Source of the DNA: Emydura subglobosa
Lineage: Eukaryota; Chordata; Testudines; Chelidae
Assembly: GCA_007922225.1 (NCBI GenBank)
Contig: ML679962.1
Coordinates: 35,261,563 to 35,325,562 of the forward strand
Length of the DNA: 64,000 nucleotides
Direction: 5' to 3'
Shown here: one piece after another, positions 24,092-36,400 of the stretch
Numbering within the stretch: the stretch's first letter is position 1
Layout of the letters: each line of letters opens with the position of its first letter
Position numbers and translations under genes: made by a program
Notes under the pieces: generated by a model
What the model saw: the letters and a program-made list of their open reading frames with translations, nothing else
Database searches by the model: none
Told to the model about the DNA's origin: nothing

Positions 24092-25009
24092 TTAGTGTTA
24101 ATATGAAAGTTACTGCTTGAAGTGTCCTGAATGAAGCATGCAGAATTACAGTGAAATAAGGTCAAGTCTGATGGGTTTAAATGGGCAATCATTAAACTAG
24201 TTTAAGGCAGCCAAATGGGGTTTGTTAGGATTTGTATAGTGTGATTTTGCTATTCTGTATCCATAAGACAAGCAGAGAGAGAATGCAGATGCATTGGCTA
24301 CACAATACAATCAGACCTCAAAATGATGCAGGAGCATTTCATCCATCCATGCAGTGTTTTGTTTTGTTATATATCAGTCACTATTGCTAGGGACACTACT
24401 AGTAATTGCTGCTCAAGAGTGTTGCATCTTCAAGAGTTAATTTCCCTCCTAATTAGGAAATAAAATACAGGTCTTCTCCACCCTGCCCACACCATATTTT
24501 GTCATACTAACATCCACACTGTAGTTTCTCATCTATAAATTCATCCCCAACTACTTTATTCAGCTGGAAATTTAGTTTCCTTAGTTGGGACAATGGAAGG
24601 TCCATTAGGATTTCCTGATGCAGCTCCGGTAGAGCACAATTTTAGTTCAGGTCCCAGAAATTTCACAACACATCTGACTTCTAGGACTTATGTAATTCAC
24701 CAAGCAGGAAGACTGGCTTCCCAGCATTCCCTCACAAGGAAGATGACCCATGCCAACAGTTCTATTGAGCTTTTTAGTGCTAGGCAGACTACTCATCTAC
24801 AGCCATTGTATGTCTCTCATCAATTAATTTGAGTGCAAGGGGACCTTCTATTATGAAAGAACCTTATTCTAATAACCTGGAAAACAAAAATCTAACACTT
24901 ATTATAATGCAAACTAACACCCAGTGCCCTTTCTAGCTCTTACTGACTGTTAAGGTGATAGTATAGATTGATTGTTTCTCCCCTGATCAATATAATACTA
25001 AATAATAGT
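24092..25009. other. intergenic, nothing recognised
   Basis: AT-rich, no convincing gene or repeat. Confidence 0.55.
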
Positions 25010-25230
25010 CCTTGTATAGAACTCTTTTATCTATAGATCTCAAAGTACTTTACAAAAGTGGCTAAGTGTGATTATCCCTATTTAACAGATGTGAGTGCCT
25101 GCCGTTCCCACTGACTTCATTAGGAGCATAGATGCTCAGAGGTCTTATAATCAGGCCATACAGTAAGTGACTTGTCCAGAGTCACACAGCATGTCAATGG
25201 CAGAGCAGGGAATAGGATCTAGAGCTGCAG
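25010..25230 (-). repeat. MIR/CORE-SINE-like repeat
   Basis: GATCTCAAAGTACTTTACAA, CCCTATTTAACAGATG, GTGACTTGTCCAGAGTCACA and CAGCATGTCAATGGCAGAGC are the reverse complement of the MIR core and tail. A 45-bp stretch in the middle (CCACTGACTTCATTAGGAGC) is foreign to MIR and may be another small repeat. Confidence 0.75.
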
Positions 25231-25236
25231 CAGTAG

Positions 25237-25454
25237 CCCTTAATGATGATGATGTTGCCTACGCTGACACGAGAGTTTCTGCCATCTGCGTAGGTATTCC
25301 ACCTCCCTAAAAGACATTAGCTATATCAACGGAAGAAGCCCTGCTGTCTATACTGGGACCTAGGTTGGTATAACTGTCAATCGGGGGTGGATTTTCCGCA
25401 TCCCTGAGCAATGCAGTTATACTGACATTAGTTTGTAGTGTAGACCAGGGCTTA
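25237..25454 (+). mobile_element. Harbinger-type MITE
   Basis: It carries GTAGGTATTCCACCTCCC, GCATCCCTGAGCAATGCAG and the end TGTAGTGTAGACCAGGGC. It resembles the 18305-18503 element and the ends of the autonomous copy at 43.3-47.4 kb. The left terminus is not clear. Confidence 0.65.
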
Positions 25455-25497
25455 GTGCAGTCTCAGCACTGTGCTACCTACCACTTTCAGTGTAGTT

Positions 25498-25503
25498 TTA
25501 TTT
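25498..25503 (-). terminator. BRS3: candidate BRS3 polyadenylation signal
   Basis: AATAAA on the minus strand (GAAATAAAACT) lies about 570 nt past the BRS3 stop. It is one of the first canonical hexamers downstream. A cleavage site is not visible from sequence alone. Confidence 0.35.
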
Positions 25504-26073
25504 CAGTTTATGAAAAATAATAAACAACCTCCCCCTAAACTGTCACTCCAAAGTTTTGACTGTTGTTGAATATTTGCGACAAGGAAAGTAACAAAATAAG
25601 AAACCTCTCTGGTTTGTCATTCTATGAAGAGTTGTTTTCTTTTTTAAAAACATCAAAGACAACTTACTTGCTCAACAAAAGGCAGTGCTCATTGTTACTA
25701 CCCTGTGGCCAAAAGCATAACAATTCTAATTCTGCAAACACAGAGCCAATACAAAAATATTCCCGCAGCTTATCTGAGTTTAACTTCATTTAAACTTTGT
25801 CAGCTCAGAGCAGAAACGTCAGGCATATGTAAATGCATAGCATTCTCTGGCAATAGGCACTATCCTCAGACTGAGCTTACATTCAAAGGTTCAGTTGTGT
25901 TTCTTCTTTTCTCTGTTGTATAATTGAAGGTGTTAAGAACTCCTGCTAAAGATGCTTTCACAGACTGTACAAGGGATGCATTATTTTTGTTTTCCTGCAG
26001 CTCCTCTCAAGGGTCCAGATGCACTAGAATCTTGGGAAATGCATGATGTTGGCCCTTCTCCATGATAAAAGAA

Positions 26074-26469
26074 CTAAACACTCTCCTCTTCTTTTGTGAT
26101 ACTATAATCTGTTAGCAAAGTAACACTGATTTCTGAGCCATTTGTGCTGCCTGTGGCTGACAGGGCTCTGGTAGGCGTGTTGCTGGGAGGCCGTGTGGGA
26201 AGCCTCATTTTGCAACACAAGATTTGCTTTTTAAAATGTTGCCGGAAGCTTTTACTCAGCCAGTAAAGAGCAAAGGGATTGACACAGGAATTGCTGAAGG
26301 CCAAAGCCCGGGAGAAAATAGTGGCAATAAGATGAAAGGCAGAGGCATCTACGGATGAGTGATAGGTGAAAGAGCGATACAAATAGAGAATGTGGTTAGG
26401 CAGCCAGCATAAGGCAAACAAACCAACTAGCACCAGCACTGTTTTTGCCACTCTCTTGCGGGATTCAAT
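26074..26469 (-). CDS. BRS3: BRS3 coding exon 3 (TM6-TM7, C-tail)
   Basis: Acceptor TTTCCTAG|ATTGAATC. It encodes [14 protein letters not shown], the TM6 CWLP motif, the TM7 [12 protein letters not shown] and a Ser/Thr-rich tail ending KEEESV, then a stop. It is 396 nt including the stop. Confidence 0.97.
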   Translation of the reverse strand: MESRKRVAKTVLVLVGLFALCWLPNHILYLYRSFTYHSSVDASAFHLIATIFSRALAFSNSCVNPFALYWLSKSFRQHFKKQILCCKMRLPTRPPSNTPTRALSATGSTNGSEISVTLLTDYSITKEEESV

Positions 26470-29400
26470 CTAGGAAACAATAATTGCATATCTAGTATTA
26501 ATAACAACAACAATAATAATACATATGTATGTATTATGCTGCTTCCTGAAGGGCTCTGAGACCCTTAATAAAAATCAAACTACATACAATAATTACCAAA
26601 ATACAGCATGGCAACAAAGCAAAGCATTTTCATTTTCACCACATTTTTGTGGCTTTGGACAGGTTGTTTTCTGTTGGAAAATCTGACTAGGAAACTCCCT
26701 CACCCACTCTTTAGTCTGATAGAACCCACTGAGGCCTTGTCTAGACAGGGAGTTAAGGGTGTGCTGTTTAAAAAAAAAAATGGTTATCTATGCATTCTAA
26801 TGTAGATAGACTCTGTCCCTCATTGTTTAAAGTTTAGTGAAAAGGTGCTATGATTCCTAAATCCAGTGTGGTCTTGATTCAGTAAAGCATAATCCATTGC
26901 TATTCAGCACAACTCTTAAGCACATTCTTAAAATTAATTAAAATTAAGTCAATGGGACTTAGTCAGGTGCTTAAATGCCTTGCTGAATCATGGTTATTGC
27001 TGCATGTGGATATAGGCTGCGCTTTACATAGGCTTTACCCCTCTGGAACTCTTTTACATAGGCTTGTTACTTGTCTTGTGTATATTGTATATGTAAAATG
27101 TTTGCTCTCAGAAATCAAATTCAATCAGTATGCTTAAACTTCTAAAAGCCGGACACCCGAGTTCATGATCCTAACTTACCTGTTTACGGGCATGGCCATG
27201 TTCTTCAGCTGGCATATTGAATGTACTTTTGTAGAGTGTTTTGGCAATAAGAAAATAATAGACAGAAATGACTGCTAGCGGTATAATATAGAACACCAAG
27301 AAGCAAACCAGAGAGTGAGCTTCTTGGAGTATCTTCTCAGATACAGGATAAGGGGCACATGCTTCGAAAGATACATTTTTTTCAGGATTGCTAAATGAAT
27401 ATAAATCTGAAAATACGGCCTCTGGGATAGCAAACATCATGGAGACAATCCAGACGCAGCCAGCTTTACAGCAGGTCTTCAGAACTGCATTTGATGTTTG
27501 CAGTTCCAAGGGCTTAACAATAGCCCTGTACCTAGAAACACAATCAACATCATAGTGTTAGAAAAAATGCAGTAACTTTAGTCTTGTGGCACCAGTAATT
27601 TAAACTTATGGGGACAAATTCATGCATGATATATCTGCTCTATGGTTAATAGAATTGCCTTGAGAATTAAAATGGGGTGAATTTGGTCCATTTTTGTTTT
27701 AAATATGCTGGATATATACATGTACATGCATTTGTTCTTCTGTATTATGAAGTGATGTTGGCATCTCCAAAATGAAGGCAGAAGTTCAAGGATGAACTTT
27801 AAGCATGTACTTAAATCATATTGACTTTAATTGTCTTTCCTCCCCCACAATGATCATATCTCCGAAATAGACTGGTCTGCAAACTCCAAAATCAGTTTGC
27901 TTTGTAGGCCGTGCTGCGGAGAGGTGTCTAGCATTTGGTGGAGGGGTTTTGTGTGTAAGTTAATATTGGGGGGGAGGAGGAGAGCTGTATATGCTGTATT
28001 TATGCGTGCACAAAGGGAGGTGAATGAGGAATTTACAAAGATATGTAATACAAAGATCTTGTTTGGAGTTGCACATGACTCACATTAAAGGAAAGCATGA
28101 AAGGTTTAACTAAAGTTTAATTGAGGCAGATGTAGCAATAGAAGGCAGAGGAGGGCACCTGAAGGGAAGATGAAGCTCTTCTTCCCAGTCTAGTTCATCC
28201 TGGGAGGAGGACCAGGAAGCTCTCAGGGCCAGACTTGGAATTCCGGGAGAGAGATCTGGAAACTGACTATTTTGCTACCCCAGATGGTCTATTCTGCTCA
28301 CAGGGGGCTTTATATATTTAGGGATGTTTGTTTTCCTGATGACCGAAGCAAGCCATTCCTTGGTTGCTGCTGGTTTGTTCTTGTTTTTGGACCAGGCTAA
28401 AGAAAATTTTAGCTGTGATTCCTTGTAGAAAACAATCTGTGCAGAAGTGGGTGGGACTTAAAATGATCAGACTCAGTGTAATATCTATTTCCCACTGTTT
28501 TTCTGTGATCACAGCCCAGGTCACACTCATACAGGGCAGTTTTCACATGTATACAGAGCAAGATTTAAAATAATATGTAGACACTTATAAATTGACCTGC
28601 CGTTGATTCCTGACTGTACTGCTGCAACAAGCAGGCTGAGCTAGACGTGGTGGGAAATGTGTGGAGCGGGGTAAACGTCTGGGGGCAGGAGAGTGTGGAG
28701 ATGGGACATAGAAAGGAGAGCAAGGGACCAGGAGGTAGGACAGGGCAAAGGGAACTGGGGAGCGCATGGAACCACATTCCCTGCTTTCAGAATAGATGGA
28801 TCCTGGGGTAGGCAAATGGAGGAGATCCGTAGAAGAAGGCAGGGAGATGGCCATGAAAGGAAATATAGTGAAATGGGGCACAGATGAGTATGGATGGAAG
28901 GCAGAGCCTTCAGTGGAGTTGTACCAATTTACACCATGTGAGGATCTGGTTCTCTGTTTCCCTTCCAAGGAAAATTAGACACACCCCTGCAGACTAGAAC
29001 ATTAGTGATATAACCTTTTACTGGCCCCATGCCTTCATAGCCAGTCAGAACACAGTAGTTCATTTCCAGAGTAATTTTAACCATAGAATTACTGGATTAA
29101 AATATTGTTCAAAGCAATTATATGATGGCTTTCAATAAGAATTGAATTCAGAAGCAATTGCCCATTGTCCTAGTACCTATCGGGGTTGATTTTTTTCATT
29201 CTATAGTAACAATAGCCTTGCTGGGGATTTACATGATAGTTGCTATTAACTAGTTTTTGTAGTTACTGGCATTTGAAAACCTTTTCCTTCCTTTAACACT
29301 GAGCGTTCATTTTGACTGTTTGTAGTCTTTGATAATTCATGCTCATTAGACTGCTGCCTTGTATTTGTTAGTCAGTCATAAATAAAGCACATTGTAAATG

Positions 29401-30583
29401 CTCCTTGGTAAAAATAGATTATTCAGGATCACTTGTGAAGTGAGTCAGCTGGAAGCACTTACATGCTCTAATAATAAAGCATTCAGATTAGTCTGAGTTT
29501 AATTTCTGGTACTGTGAAGTAAAATGTCATTAGAAAAGCTACAGTAACTAGAAGTATAGTAGCTATTGATCATAGTGAGCACTTGTCATGCTTAAAATCA
29601 TTATTGTATTGCAATAACCTTCAAATTGTAAAGAGCCTTAAAAGTAATTTGAACTAACAGTTTTGTTTATATTTTACCCCTCAGTGGCAATCAATTTAGT
29701 TTTAAAGTTTTAAGCATCATTAAAGTGAATGGAAGGCTTCCCATTGTCCTTTTTTCATCCTCATTGACTACGTCTGTGCACCACTAGGTAGCACCAGTAT
29801 ACAAACTATCTTTTCCTGATTCATCCGAGAGAAAAATGTCTTTCCTGCATCACTTCAAACGAATAAAAGATCAGATTATTTTTTAAATTCTTTTAAAAAT
29901 CACTTCATTAAAAAAAAATCTTTTACACTTTCAGCGAATATTGATCTCTTAACTTAAACAAATTGGAGTTGATTTTTAATTTTTATTGGGAAAAAATCAT
30001 CTAGCTTTTAATGTGAACATTTTACATCATATTTATCTATCAAGGACAAAGTATTACAGATTAATGCAAAGTGATGACTTTTTTCTTTTTATTCATTTCT
30101 ATTTTAATGCACGAGTACTTCCTGACAAACCAAATTGCTACAGACCTACCTGTCAGCGCTGAGAACAGTTAAAGTGAACACTGATACTCCAACTGAAGTT
30201 AGCTGGATAAAAGATAACAGCTTGCAGCCAATTCTTCCAAAGAGCCAGGTATCCACAATATAACGTGTTGCATCTACTGGCACACAGGTTAACAAAAGAA
30301 GCAGGTCTCCAAAAGCCAAGCTGGTTATGAAAATGTTTGGAACTGTCTGCATTGATTTAATCTTGAAAAAGACTTTGATGAGTATAGCATTTCCGAGGAG
30401 ACCCACTGAAATGATCACAGCATATGTAACATAAATTGTGCACAGTATTTCTAATCCTGGAAAGGAGTCTTCAGTCCATCCTTCATCAACAATGTCGTTG
30501 TCAGTGATAGATCTCAGTTGTTCTGTAACATTGACAGATGCATGTGAAGTCTGATTAGCTGAATGCAAGTGTGCCAGAGACAT
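26074..30583 (-). CDS. BRS3: BRS3, bombesin receptor subtype 3, complete (three coding exons)
   Basis: Known: a class A, Gq-coupled bombesin-family receptor of the plasma membrane; in mammals an orphan linked to energy balance. Seen: exons 30583-30150, 27531-27180 and 26469-26074 (stop included) give 393 residues, close to the human 399. The N-terminus has N-glycosylation sequons at about N10 and N18. Class A marks are D-R-Y (144-146, split by intron 1), CWLPNH in TM6 and NPFALY in TM7. The C-tail has a Cys pair (LCCKM). Introns are in phase 2 after DR and phase 0 after ARKQ. The loop-3/TM6 segment [20 protein letters not shown] matches BRS3 better than GRPR or NMBR, and the neighbours ADGRG4 and HTATSF1 confirm orthology. 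No breaks were seen. Confidence 0.96.
26872..26990. repeat. palindromic MITE-like repeat in BRS3 intron 2
   Basis: The ends TTGATTCAGTAAAGCA and TGCCTTGCTGAATCA are inverted with mismatches, with CTTAAGCACATTCTTAA and AGTCAGGTGCTTAA inside. It is of the same type as 22119-22184. Confidence 0.6.
27180..27531 (-). CDS. BRS3: BRS3 coding exon 2 (TM4-TM5, loop 3)
   Basis: Acceptor TTTCTAG|GTACAGG, donor CAG|GTAAGT. It encodes [22 protein letters not shown]4 ([17 protein letters not shown]), extracellular loop 2 with the conserved Cys ([10 protein letters not shown]), TM5 and EEHGHARKQ. It is 352 nt and ends in phase 0. Confidence 0.96.
27532..30149 (-). other. BRS3: BRS3 intron 1
   Basis: A 2.6-kb intron. 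The 28590-28970 part is purine-rich on the plus strand and yields a 127-codon minus frame that has no recognised family. The 29100-29760 stretch is repeat-free AT-rich DNA. No element was identified. Confidence 0.65.
30150..30583 (-). CDS. BRS3: BRS3 coding exon 1 (N-terminus to TM3)
   Basis: It starts at ATG in an AAAGAGATGTC context and encodes [20 protein letters not shown] onward through TM1-TM3, ending LSAD plus two bases of the DRY arginine. Donor ACAG|GTAGGT. Confidence 0.96.
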
Positions 30584-31501
30584 CTCTTTAAATGTGTCTT
30601 TTCCCCAGGCTGGGTTGAAATTGATGAGAAATGTTCAATTCTCAACCTGTAGCATGTCAGCCAGACCATTTAAAAGGTATAGAATTGTTTTTGAAATTAA
30701 AGTTCCTTAGTACATTAACTAATTGCTTTCACCACTCCTAAGTCTTAAAGTATGATTGGGATAAATGCACACAGATCCTGTACTGAACTGTGTGGGAGGT
30801 GAAGAATTCTTTTATTGGCTTTTCAACCATTGGAGGTGGGGAGAGAGGAGGAAAATGGGTTCTTAAAGGTATTATCAGCAGTAATTTTTTTTCTCATTGA
30901 GGTACCTGTGAATAGCTGCTTTTTTGTTATCTTTGCTATCTTTACTTGCTATCTTTGCATAGTACCTAGTAAATATTCCTTAAGGCTTTGGGAAAATATT
31001 TTTACAAAAGAAATGTACTACTTCTTATGAAAACCTGATAGGTTTCCTATATATTAGAGGTACATGTAAAGTCTGCTAATTAACATAATGCTCCACAGCA
31101 TGTGTTAATATTGGATAAAAATGTCTCAAAACACAGATAATGAACATCTTTAGGAAAAGATATAGAGTCGTGAAGCTGTATTTATTTCATCTTGATTTTT
31201 GTTGCTGTTCAGGTCAGCGCCCTACAGAAATGTGGACAAATTCAGTTATAGCACAGAAATCCAGTGAGCTGCCAAAAGACAATTTAAGGTAGCAAACTAT
31301 GGCTCCATTGCTGCTAATACTTATATACGTGCTTAATTTTACTCACCTGAGCAATCCCATTGACCTCATTGGGATGATACGTGCTTAAAGTTAAACAGAT
31401 ACAGATACATACGTGGTTGCAGAATTAAGGTCTGTTATCTTGTGGTTTCCCATATACTTCTCAGATATGACTAGTAGAAATGATAACAGGTCTTTTGGCA
31501 A
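30584..31501. other. BRS3 upstream region
   Basis: No CpG island and no clear TATA box upstream of the BRS3 start, in line with a restricted-expression receptor gene. A weak hairpin-type repeat (ACGTGCTTAATTTTACTC ... GATGATACGTGCTTAAAG) lies at 31329-31395. Confidence 0.5.
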
Positions 31502-31655
31502 ATAGTTATGTAAAATATTTAGATTCCATGTACAGGAGGAGTCTGTATCTCCAAACATTAGGAACTAATTGCTTTAATTATTTTTATACACTGGGTAAAC
31601 TACATTACAAACTGTTGAGCATGTAGATGGTAAAACTGATAACACAGATCATTTG
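31502..31655 (+). repeat. local direct duplication, copy 1
   Basis: Text such as AGGAGGAGTCTGTATCTCCA, AACATTAGGAACTAATTGCT and TTAATTATTTTTATACACTG recurs with few changes about 1.05 kb to the right. Both copies are in the same orientation. Confidence 0.85.
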
Positions 31656-32550
31656 TCAGAACAGTAACTTCTTAGCTTTCTTTCTATTACACTACTTTAA
31701 AGTTATTAGTGCTATGTTTTTTAATATCCCAGATTAGGCAATTAACTGTCAAATTTTAGTGGACCAAATTCTGCTCTGAGATGACTCCATTCATTTGCAT
31801 CTGTGTAAGCAAAGGACGCAGATATTTGGGATTGGACCCATTGGGTCATATATACCCTTGATATAAGCATGCAAAACTCTCTTTTCCCTATCTTGGGGAA
31901 GGAAAGGATGATTGAGGGCAAAGATTTATGACTAGAGTTATTTTTTTCTCCGTATTTCCTTACTTAGCTGTTAGAAAATAGGACATTCTTCTTTATTCAT
32001 AGCCTTACAGCATTCATATTTTCAATCACTTTCTATTTCTCTCCACCAGTCTATGTCAAATATGAATTTTTGGTAGAGGGGATATGCTTGATCTCAGTAC
32101 AAAATTCAATTAGTATAAATTGAACTTGTTCCATATAAAGTAATCATAAATCAGATCCTAAAACCATACAGGATCTCCTGATTTTTCTGTATGTCAGCCA
32201 AAATATCTGCACTCACCACTAAGCCATATTTAAACATTCAAAGATCAGATGGGCATTCAGGATACACACAGGTTGCATTTGTGTAGAAAAAGAGGTCAGG
32301 GATACATAAAAGGTATGTAAGTCAAAATATCAAAGTAGGACCTTTTTTGGGTTCTTTTTAGTAGGCAAGTTTTTATCACAATCAGCCCTAATAAGTCCCC
32401 TTGTATGGGTACAGTACGTAGGCTGCTCACACGTTTAGGTGCCTTTGAGGATGGCCTGATTATATTGTCCACCCACACCGCCATAGTTGTGCACATTATG
32501 CTTAATATGGAGTTCTGCAACTGTAGCATGTTGTGACAGCTTAATGTCAG

Positions 32551-32710
32551 ATAGTTCTGTAAAATGTTTAGGTTCCCTGTAAAGGAGGAGTATGTATCTC
32601 CAAACACTAGGAACTAATTGCTTTCATTATTTTTATTCACTGGGGGGACAAATACAATCCACAAACTTTTGAACATCTACTAGAATAGTACAGAGAATGA
32701 AACACCAGAT
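32551..32710 (+). repeat. local direct duplication, copy 2
   Basis: AGGAGGAGTATGTATCTCCA, AACACTAGGAACTAATTGCT and TTCATTATTTTTATTCACTG pair with copy 1 at 31502. Similarity is high over the first 100 bp and fades after. Confidence 0.85.
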
Positions 32711-32981
32711 GTGTATACCTAAAACTGGGATTTAGCTGAGATAAATGTGTAACTCGCATTGGGATTGTATTCAAGATTGGCCCATGCTGCAGTTTATGAA
32801 TCCAGATCTGAACTTCCCCAAAGTCTCTGGATATTCAGACCCACTAGTGAGATTGAAGCTGGTGAAATAAAATGTGAGGCACAGATTTTCCGCTGAAGTT
32901 TGATCACTCAGCCTCACACTGTTGGAGGATGCTCGACCTAAACAAACTAGCTGGGCGTGGGAAGATCACTTCAGTGTAAGG

Positions 32982-33158
32982 CAGAGGTTCTCAAACTGGG
33001 GGTCATGACCCCTCAGAGGGTCATGAGGTAATTATGGGAGGAGTTGCAATCTGTCAGCTCCCCTGCATGCCAATAAGAGTGGCATGGCATGGGGGGGGTT
33101 ATCAAAGCTTGAAATAATTTCAAAGGGGGTTCCAGCAAAAAAAGTTTGAGAAACCCTG
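32982..33158. mobile_element. hAT-type MITE (177 bp), older relative of the 7.8-kb copy
   Basis: The ends CAGAGGTTCTCAAACT and AGTTTGAGAAACCCTG are inverted. Inside is GGGTCATGACCCCTCAGAGG. Flanks GTGTAAGG and ACACAAGG could be an eroded target duplication, 4 of 8 identical with all differences transitions. Confidence 0.75.
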
Positions 33159-33239
33159 ACACAAGGGAACCTCTGGTGGCATGGAGGCTTTACCACCTCT
33201 TCTAGCAGCTAGCATACGGGGCATGTTCAGTGAAAAAGG

Positions 33240-33394
33240 CAGTGCTTAATTTGTGTCAGGGATTGCCAGGGCTGAGCCCCAGCACCTCTAGGCTTGGCAG
33301 CACAGACCCAGCACCTCTGGGCTTACTGCATCAGTTATAAAAGTAAAAAAATTGCTTGACCCCTGGCATGTTTTTCATTACAGATTAAACACTG
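33240..33394. mobile_element. hAT-type MITE (155 bp) with 8-bp target duplication
   Basis: The ends CAGTGCTTAATTTGTG and TTACAGATTAAACACTG are inverted repeats. The flanks are GAAAAAGG (33232-33239) and GAAAAGGG (33395-33402), 7/8 identical. The interior reads GCCCCAGCACCTCTAGGC twice in varied form, as in a repeat familiar from turtle genomes. Confidence 0.82.
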
Positions 33395-33402
33395 GAAAAG
33401 GG

Positions 33403-36400
33403 GGTATGTGATGGGCTTTCCTGCACTGTGGCAGTCCTTAGCTGCCATATTGGCCCCTTGGGGCTGCAACAGCTGACACAAATTAAAGCAATGCAGGAAG
33501 AGGGAGCACAAGGAGGGTTTAAAGCCCCGTTTTCACACTCCCAAATTGTACTGTTCCTCAGTTTGCTCCTCAGCCAAAACCAAGGATCTGGACTCTGGAC
33601 TCTGGACTCGAATCCACTTGTCACAAGTTGGGAGGTAGTTCTGGTGCAGTTTTGGGACAGGCCAAATTCATAATATTTACTGTTTAAAAGCCGATGTTAC
33701 CTGGGAATATGGGGACATGTTTAGCCTTCTCTTTTTTATCTCTAATGTATGACTATGGCACATTACAGCTTTCCACCCCAGTTCACATGAGCATGCCAAA
33801 TTCTGGTGAGTTTTCCTGCTTATGTTTGCTCTTTCTACACATAGTTTAGATATTTACCAGCATCATATTGCTCAGTGAGGGCGGAGGCTTGGTTGCCTCT
33901 CAGTGATTCTTCCAGGAGAGGATTGGAAGCCGTTTGCATTTCTGATGGAGGTGTTGTTGGAGAGGGTCCTTACTGCAGATTTACAAGGCAGCCAGGCACT
34001 GATTTACAGAGCAGAAACTATTTACACAGCCAAAGTACTAGTAGGTGGAAATGTCACTTTGAAAAAACAAAACTCCCTTGGATTTTAGGGAATCCAGCAA
34101 AATCTATGGAAAGTCACTTAACCCACAAAATGTGTGTACTGTTCTTTTCATGTTTATTGATTTCTACCCATCAGACCTCATATCATATTCAGTTTCAAAG
34201 AGAATAGATTTTTTTTCCAGTCTGAATTTAGGCAAAATGGATTTTTTATTTATTTATTTTTTTAAAAAGGAGATTCTGATGGATTTCAGTTGTGAAAATC
34301 CAAACTGGAAAAGGAAGAGAATGACATAATTACCCTAAACAGTAAGTAGCAAGAATAGGTTATTTTAGAACTCTATCCTGAGTTGTTAGGAGAAAATTAA
34401 TTTGGGTAATTCTGACTCTCATTGTTAAAGTATGGTGTTTTACAGAAAATGAATGTTTCTGCTGCAAAATCATAGAAACCACCTCAGAATGCTTCATTTA
34501 GCTGTTTCTCTGAATGCAAATGTTCTGTTTTAATGCAGCATGAACGCTGTCTTTAAGTAATTTCCAAGTACTGTGCAGTAATACCCACTTAGGAAAAATT
34601 CTTGTCAGAGTCATCTGCACTGTAGCAAACCAAGCACGAAGACGAGGTCATAATGCCTATTAAAGGGCTAAACTTGTCTAGTGTGTAATTATTCTGTGTA
34701 GTATATTTGTATTATATTTTTATCATCTTATTGGGTAGGCAGGGTTCATTTTTATTTATGTGAAATATGTTACAAAGCTTTGCAATTAAACTGACAGGTA
34801 TAAAGAATTTATAGACAGGGAAATGCCATTTGCAATAACCAGCCTGTGTCCTGTAGGATTATTGTAACTCAGCTTGCTAGGTAGTAATTGTATTGTCTAT
34901 GCCTAGAGATATTTAGCTGTCTCTTAATTTCTTTTTAACATCTCGAGCTCATTTGCAACAGTTGCACTGACTGTCTCACCTAGACATTTCTTCCATCTGT
35001 TTGTTGCTGGCTAGTGTATTTTGTGCCTCTTTAAGAGGCTTGCTTGACTATGAGTTTCTTCACAGAGTTCTAATAGCCATTCACTTGCCCGCACAAGGAT
35101 TTAAAAGAAGCCCTGATGTTCAATCTGAAGAGCAGAGAAGTCTCTAAACACATTATGAAGAGAATCTAGCCATTGGTATGTGCTGACGAGAGAGCCCCCG
35201 AAAGGGAGGACTTAAGTGTGGGGCCAAGGGCAAAGTTTCCTCCTGCCTAGAGGTATATGTTTTCTGTCCTGAAATGTCACACCAGCCTTTGGAAGGAGAT
35301 AAAGGATTTGTGGGATTGAGGTTTCTTCTCAGACAGGAGGAGAGAGAATGTGCAAATGTCATGATATATGGTGTACAACCCTGATTCATGGTTGACTCCA
35401 GTTATTGCCGCAGAACTCTCAGTCAGTCTGAACAAGTGGTGCTGTGTTTGCCACAGCACTTGTGCAGGAGCAGTAAGCTGCACATTTGCATTGGAGGCTG
35501 TTCCTGATGGAGTAAGGCCTTGTGACAGGGTTACCTTACCCCCATTCCAGCACATGCTGCATCTATACTTCAGTTCCCATTGGTATTTCCTTCTAGTGGT
35601 CAAACTGATTTGGGGTTTAGCATTCCAGCTAAATCAGTAAGAGTCCTCCCCTTCCAGGGCAAAATAAGAGTCCAGCTAAACCAAACAGCCTTTCCAGCCT
35701 TTCACCCCAGGTTAGCCATTTTGAAGCAGAGTTGAAGGCGGACTTCCTCCTACCCTCTCCAGAAGCCCCACCCTGGGGCCTCTTAACAATTCCAGATAAT
35801 AATCTCCCAGCCTTTATCTGCCACCAAAAATGTATTGTCCCAGGCCTCTCTCTTCTGTTTTACGGCTTCTAGCCACAGACCCTTTTGCAGCCTCTGCTTC
35901 AAACCTCTTCCCTGAAACCATGTGGAAAGGCTCACTTCAGGTCTCAATCTCCAGCCTCCCCTTACTGACCAAAAGAATGTCTCCTTTATTGTCCTATCCT
36001 CTTCTCCCAAGAGGCCCGGCTTCCAGACACAGAGCCCTTCTGAGTACTTCAGCTCCCAGAATCCTTGGCCTTAAAGGAGCCAAGGTCTGAATAATAGGCC
36101 TGCAAGTTTGGGTTTGCCTTAAAGAGCCAATATGCTCTCTTACAGTCCCCATGACCTGAGAACCCTGAAGCTACAGATTTGCCAGCATTATCTGAACTCT
36201 GCTCTGTTAAGGGCATACAAAACAACATACAGAGGAACATGGGCATTGTTGGCGATTCTCTTCTCACTGCTACTTTTTATTGCCTTTTGGCTTCTCCAGT
36301 CTTTGTCTGTGACACTCAGAACAAACCAAACTCTGTTTTCCTTTCTCAGACCTCTTTATGAGTATATAGTGTTTCTAGCTGTACTTTTCCCAGAAGAATT

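Noticed and set aside
26734..26815. Possible Harbinger-type MITE (GAGGCCTTGTCTAGACAGGG)
   Set aside because: Only one end resembles the family; too short and diverged to call.
28585..28968. 127-codon minus-strand frame in BRS3 intron 1
   Set aside because: Complement of a purine-rich stretch; no homology and no splice fit to BRS3.
35510..36110. Possible endogenous retroviral LTR
   Set aside because: Pyrimidine-rich text without a paired copy, TG...CA ends, primer binding site or any retroviral coding remnant.
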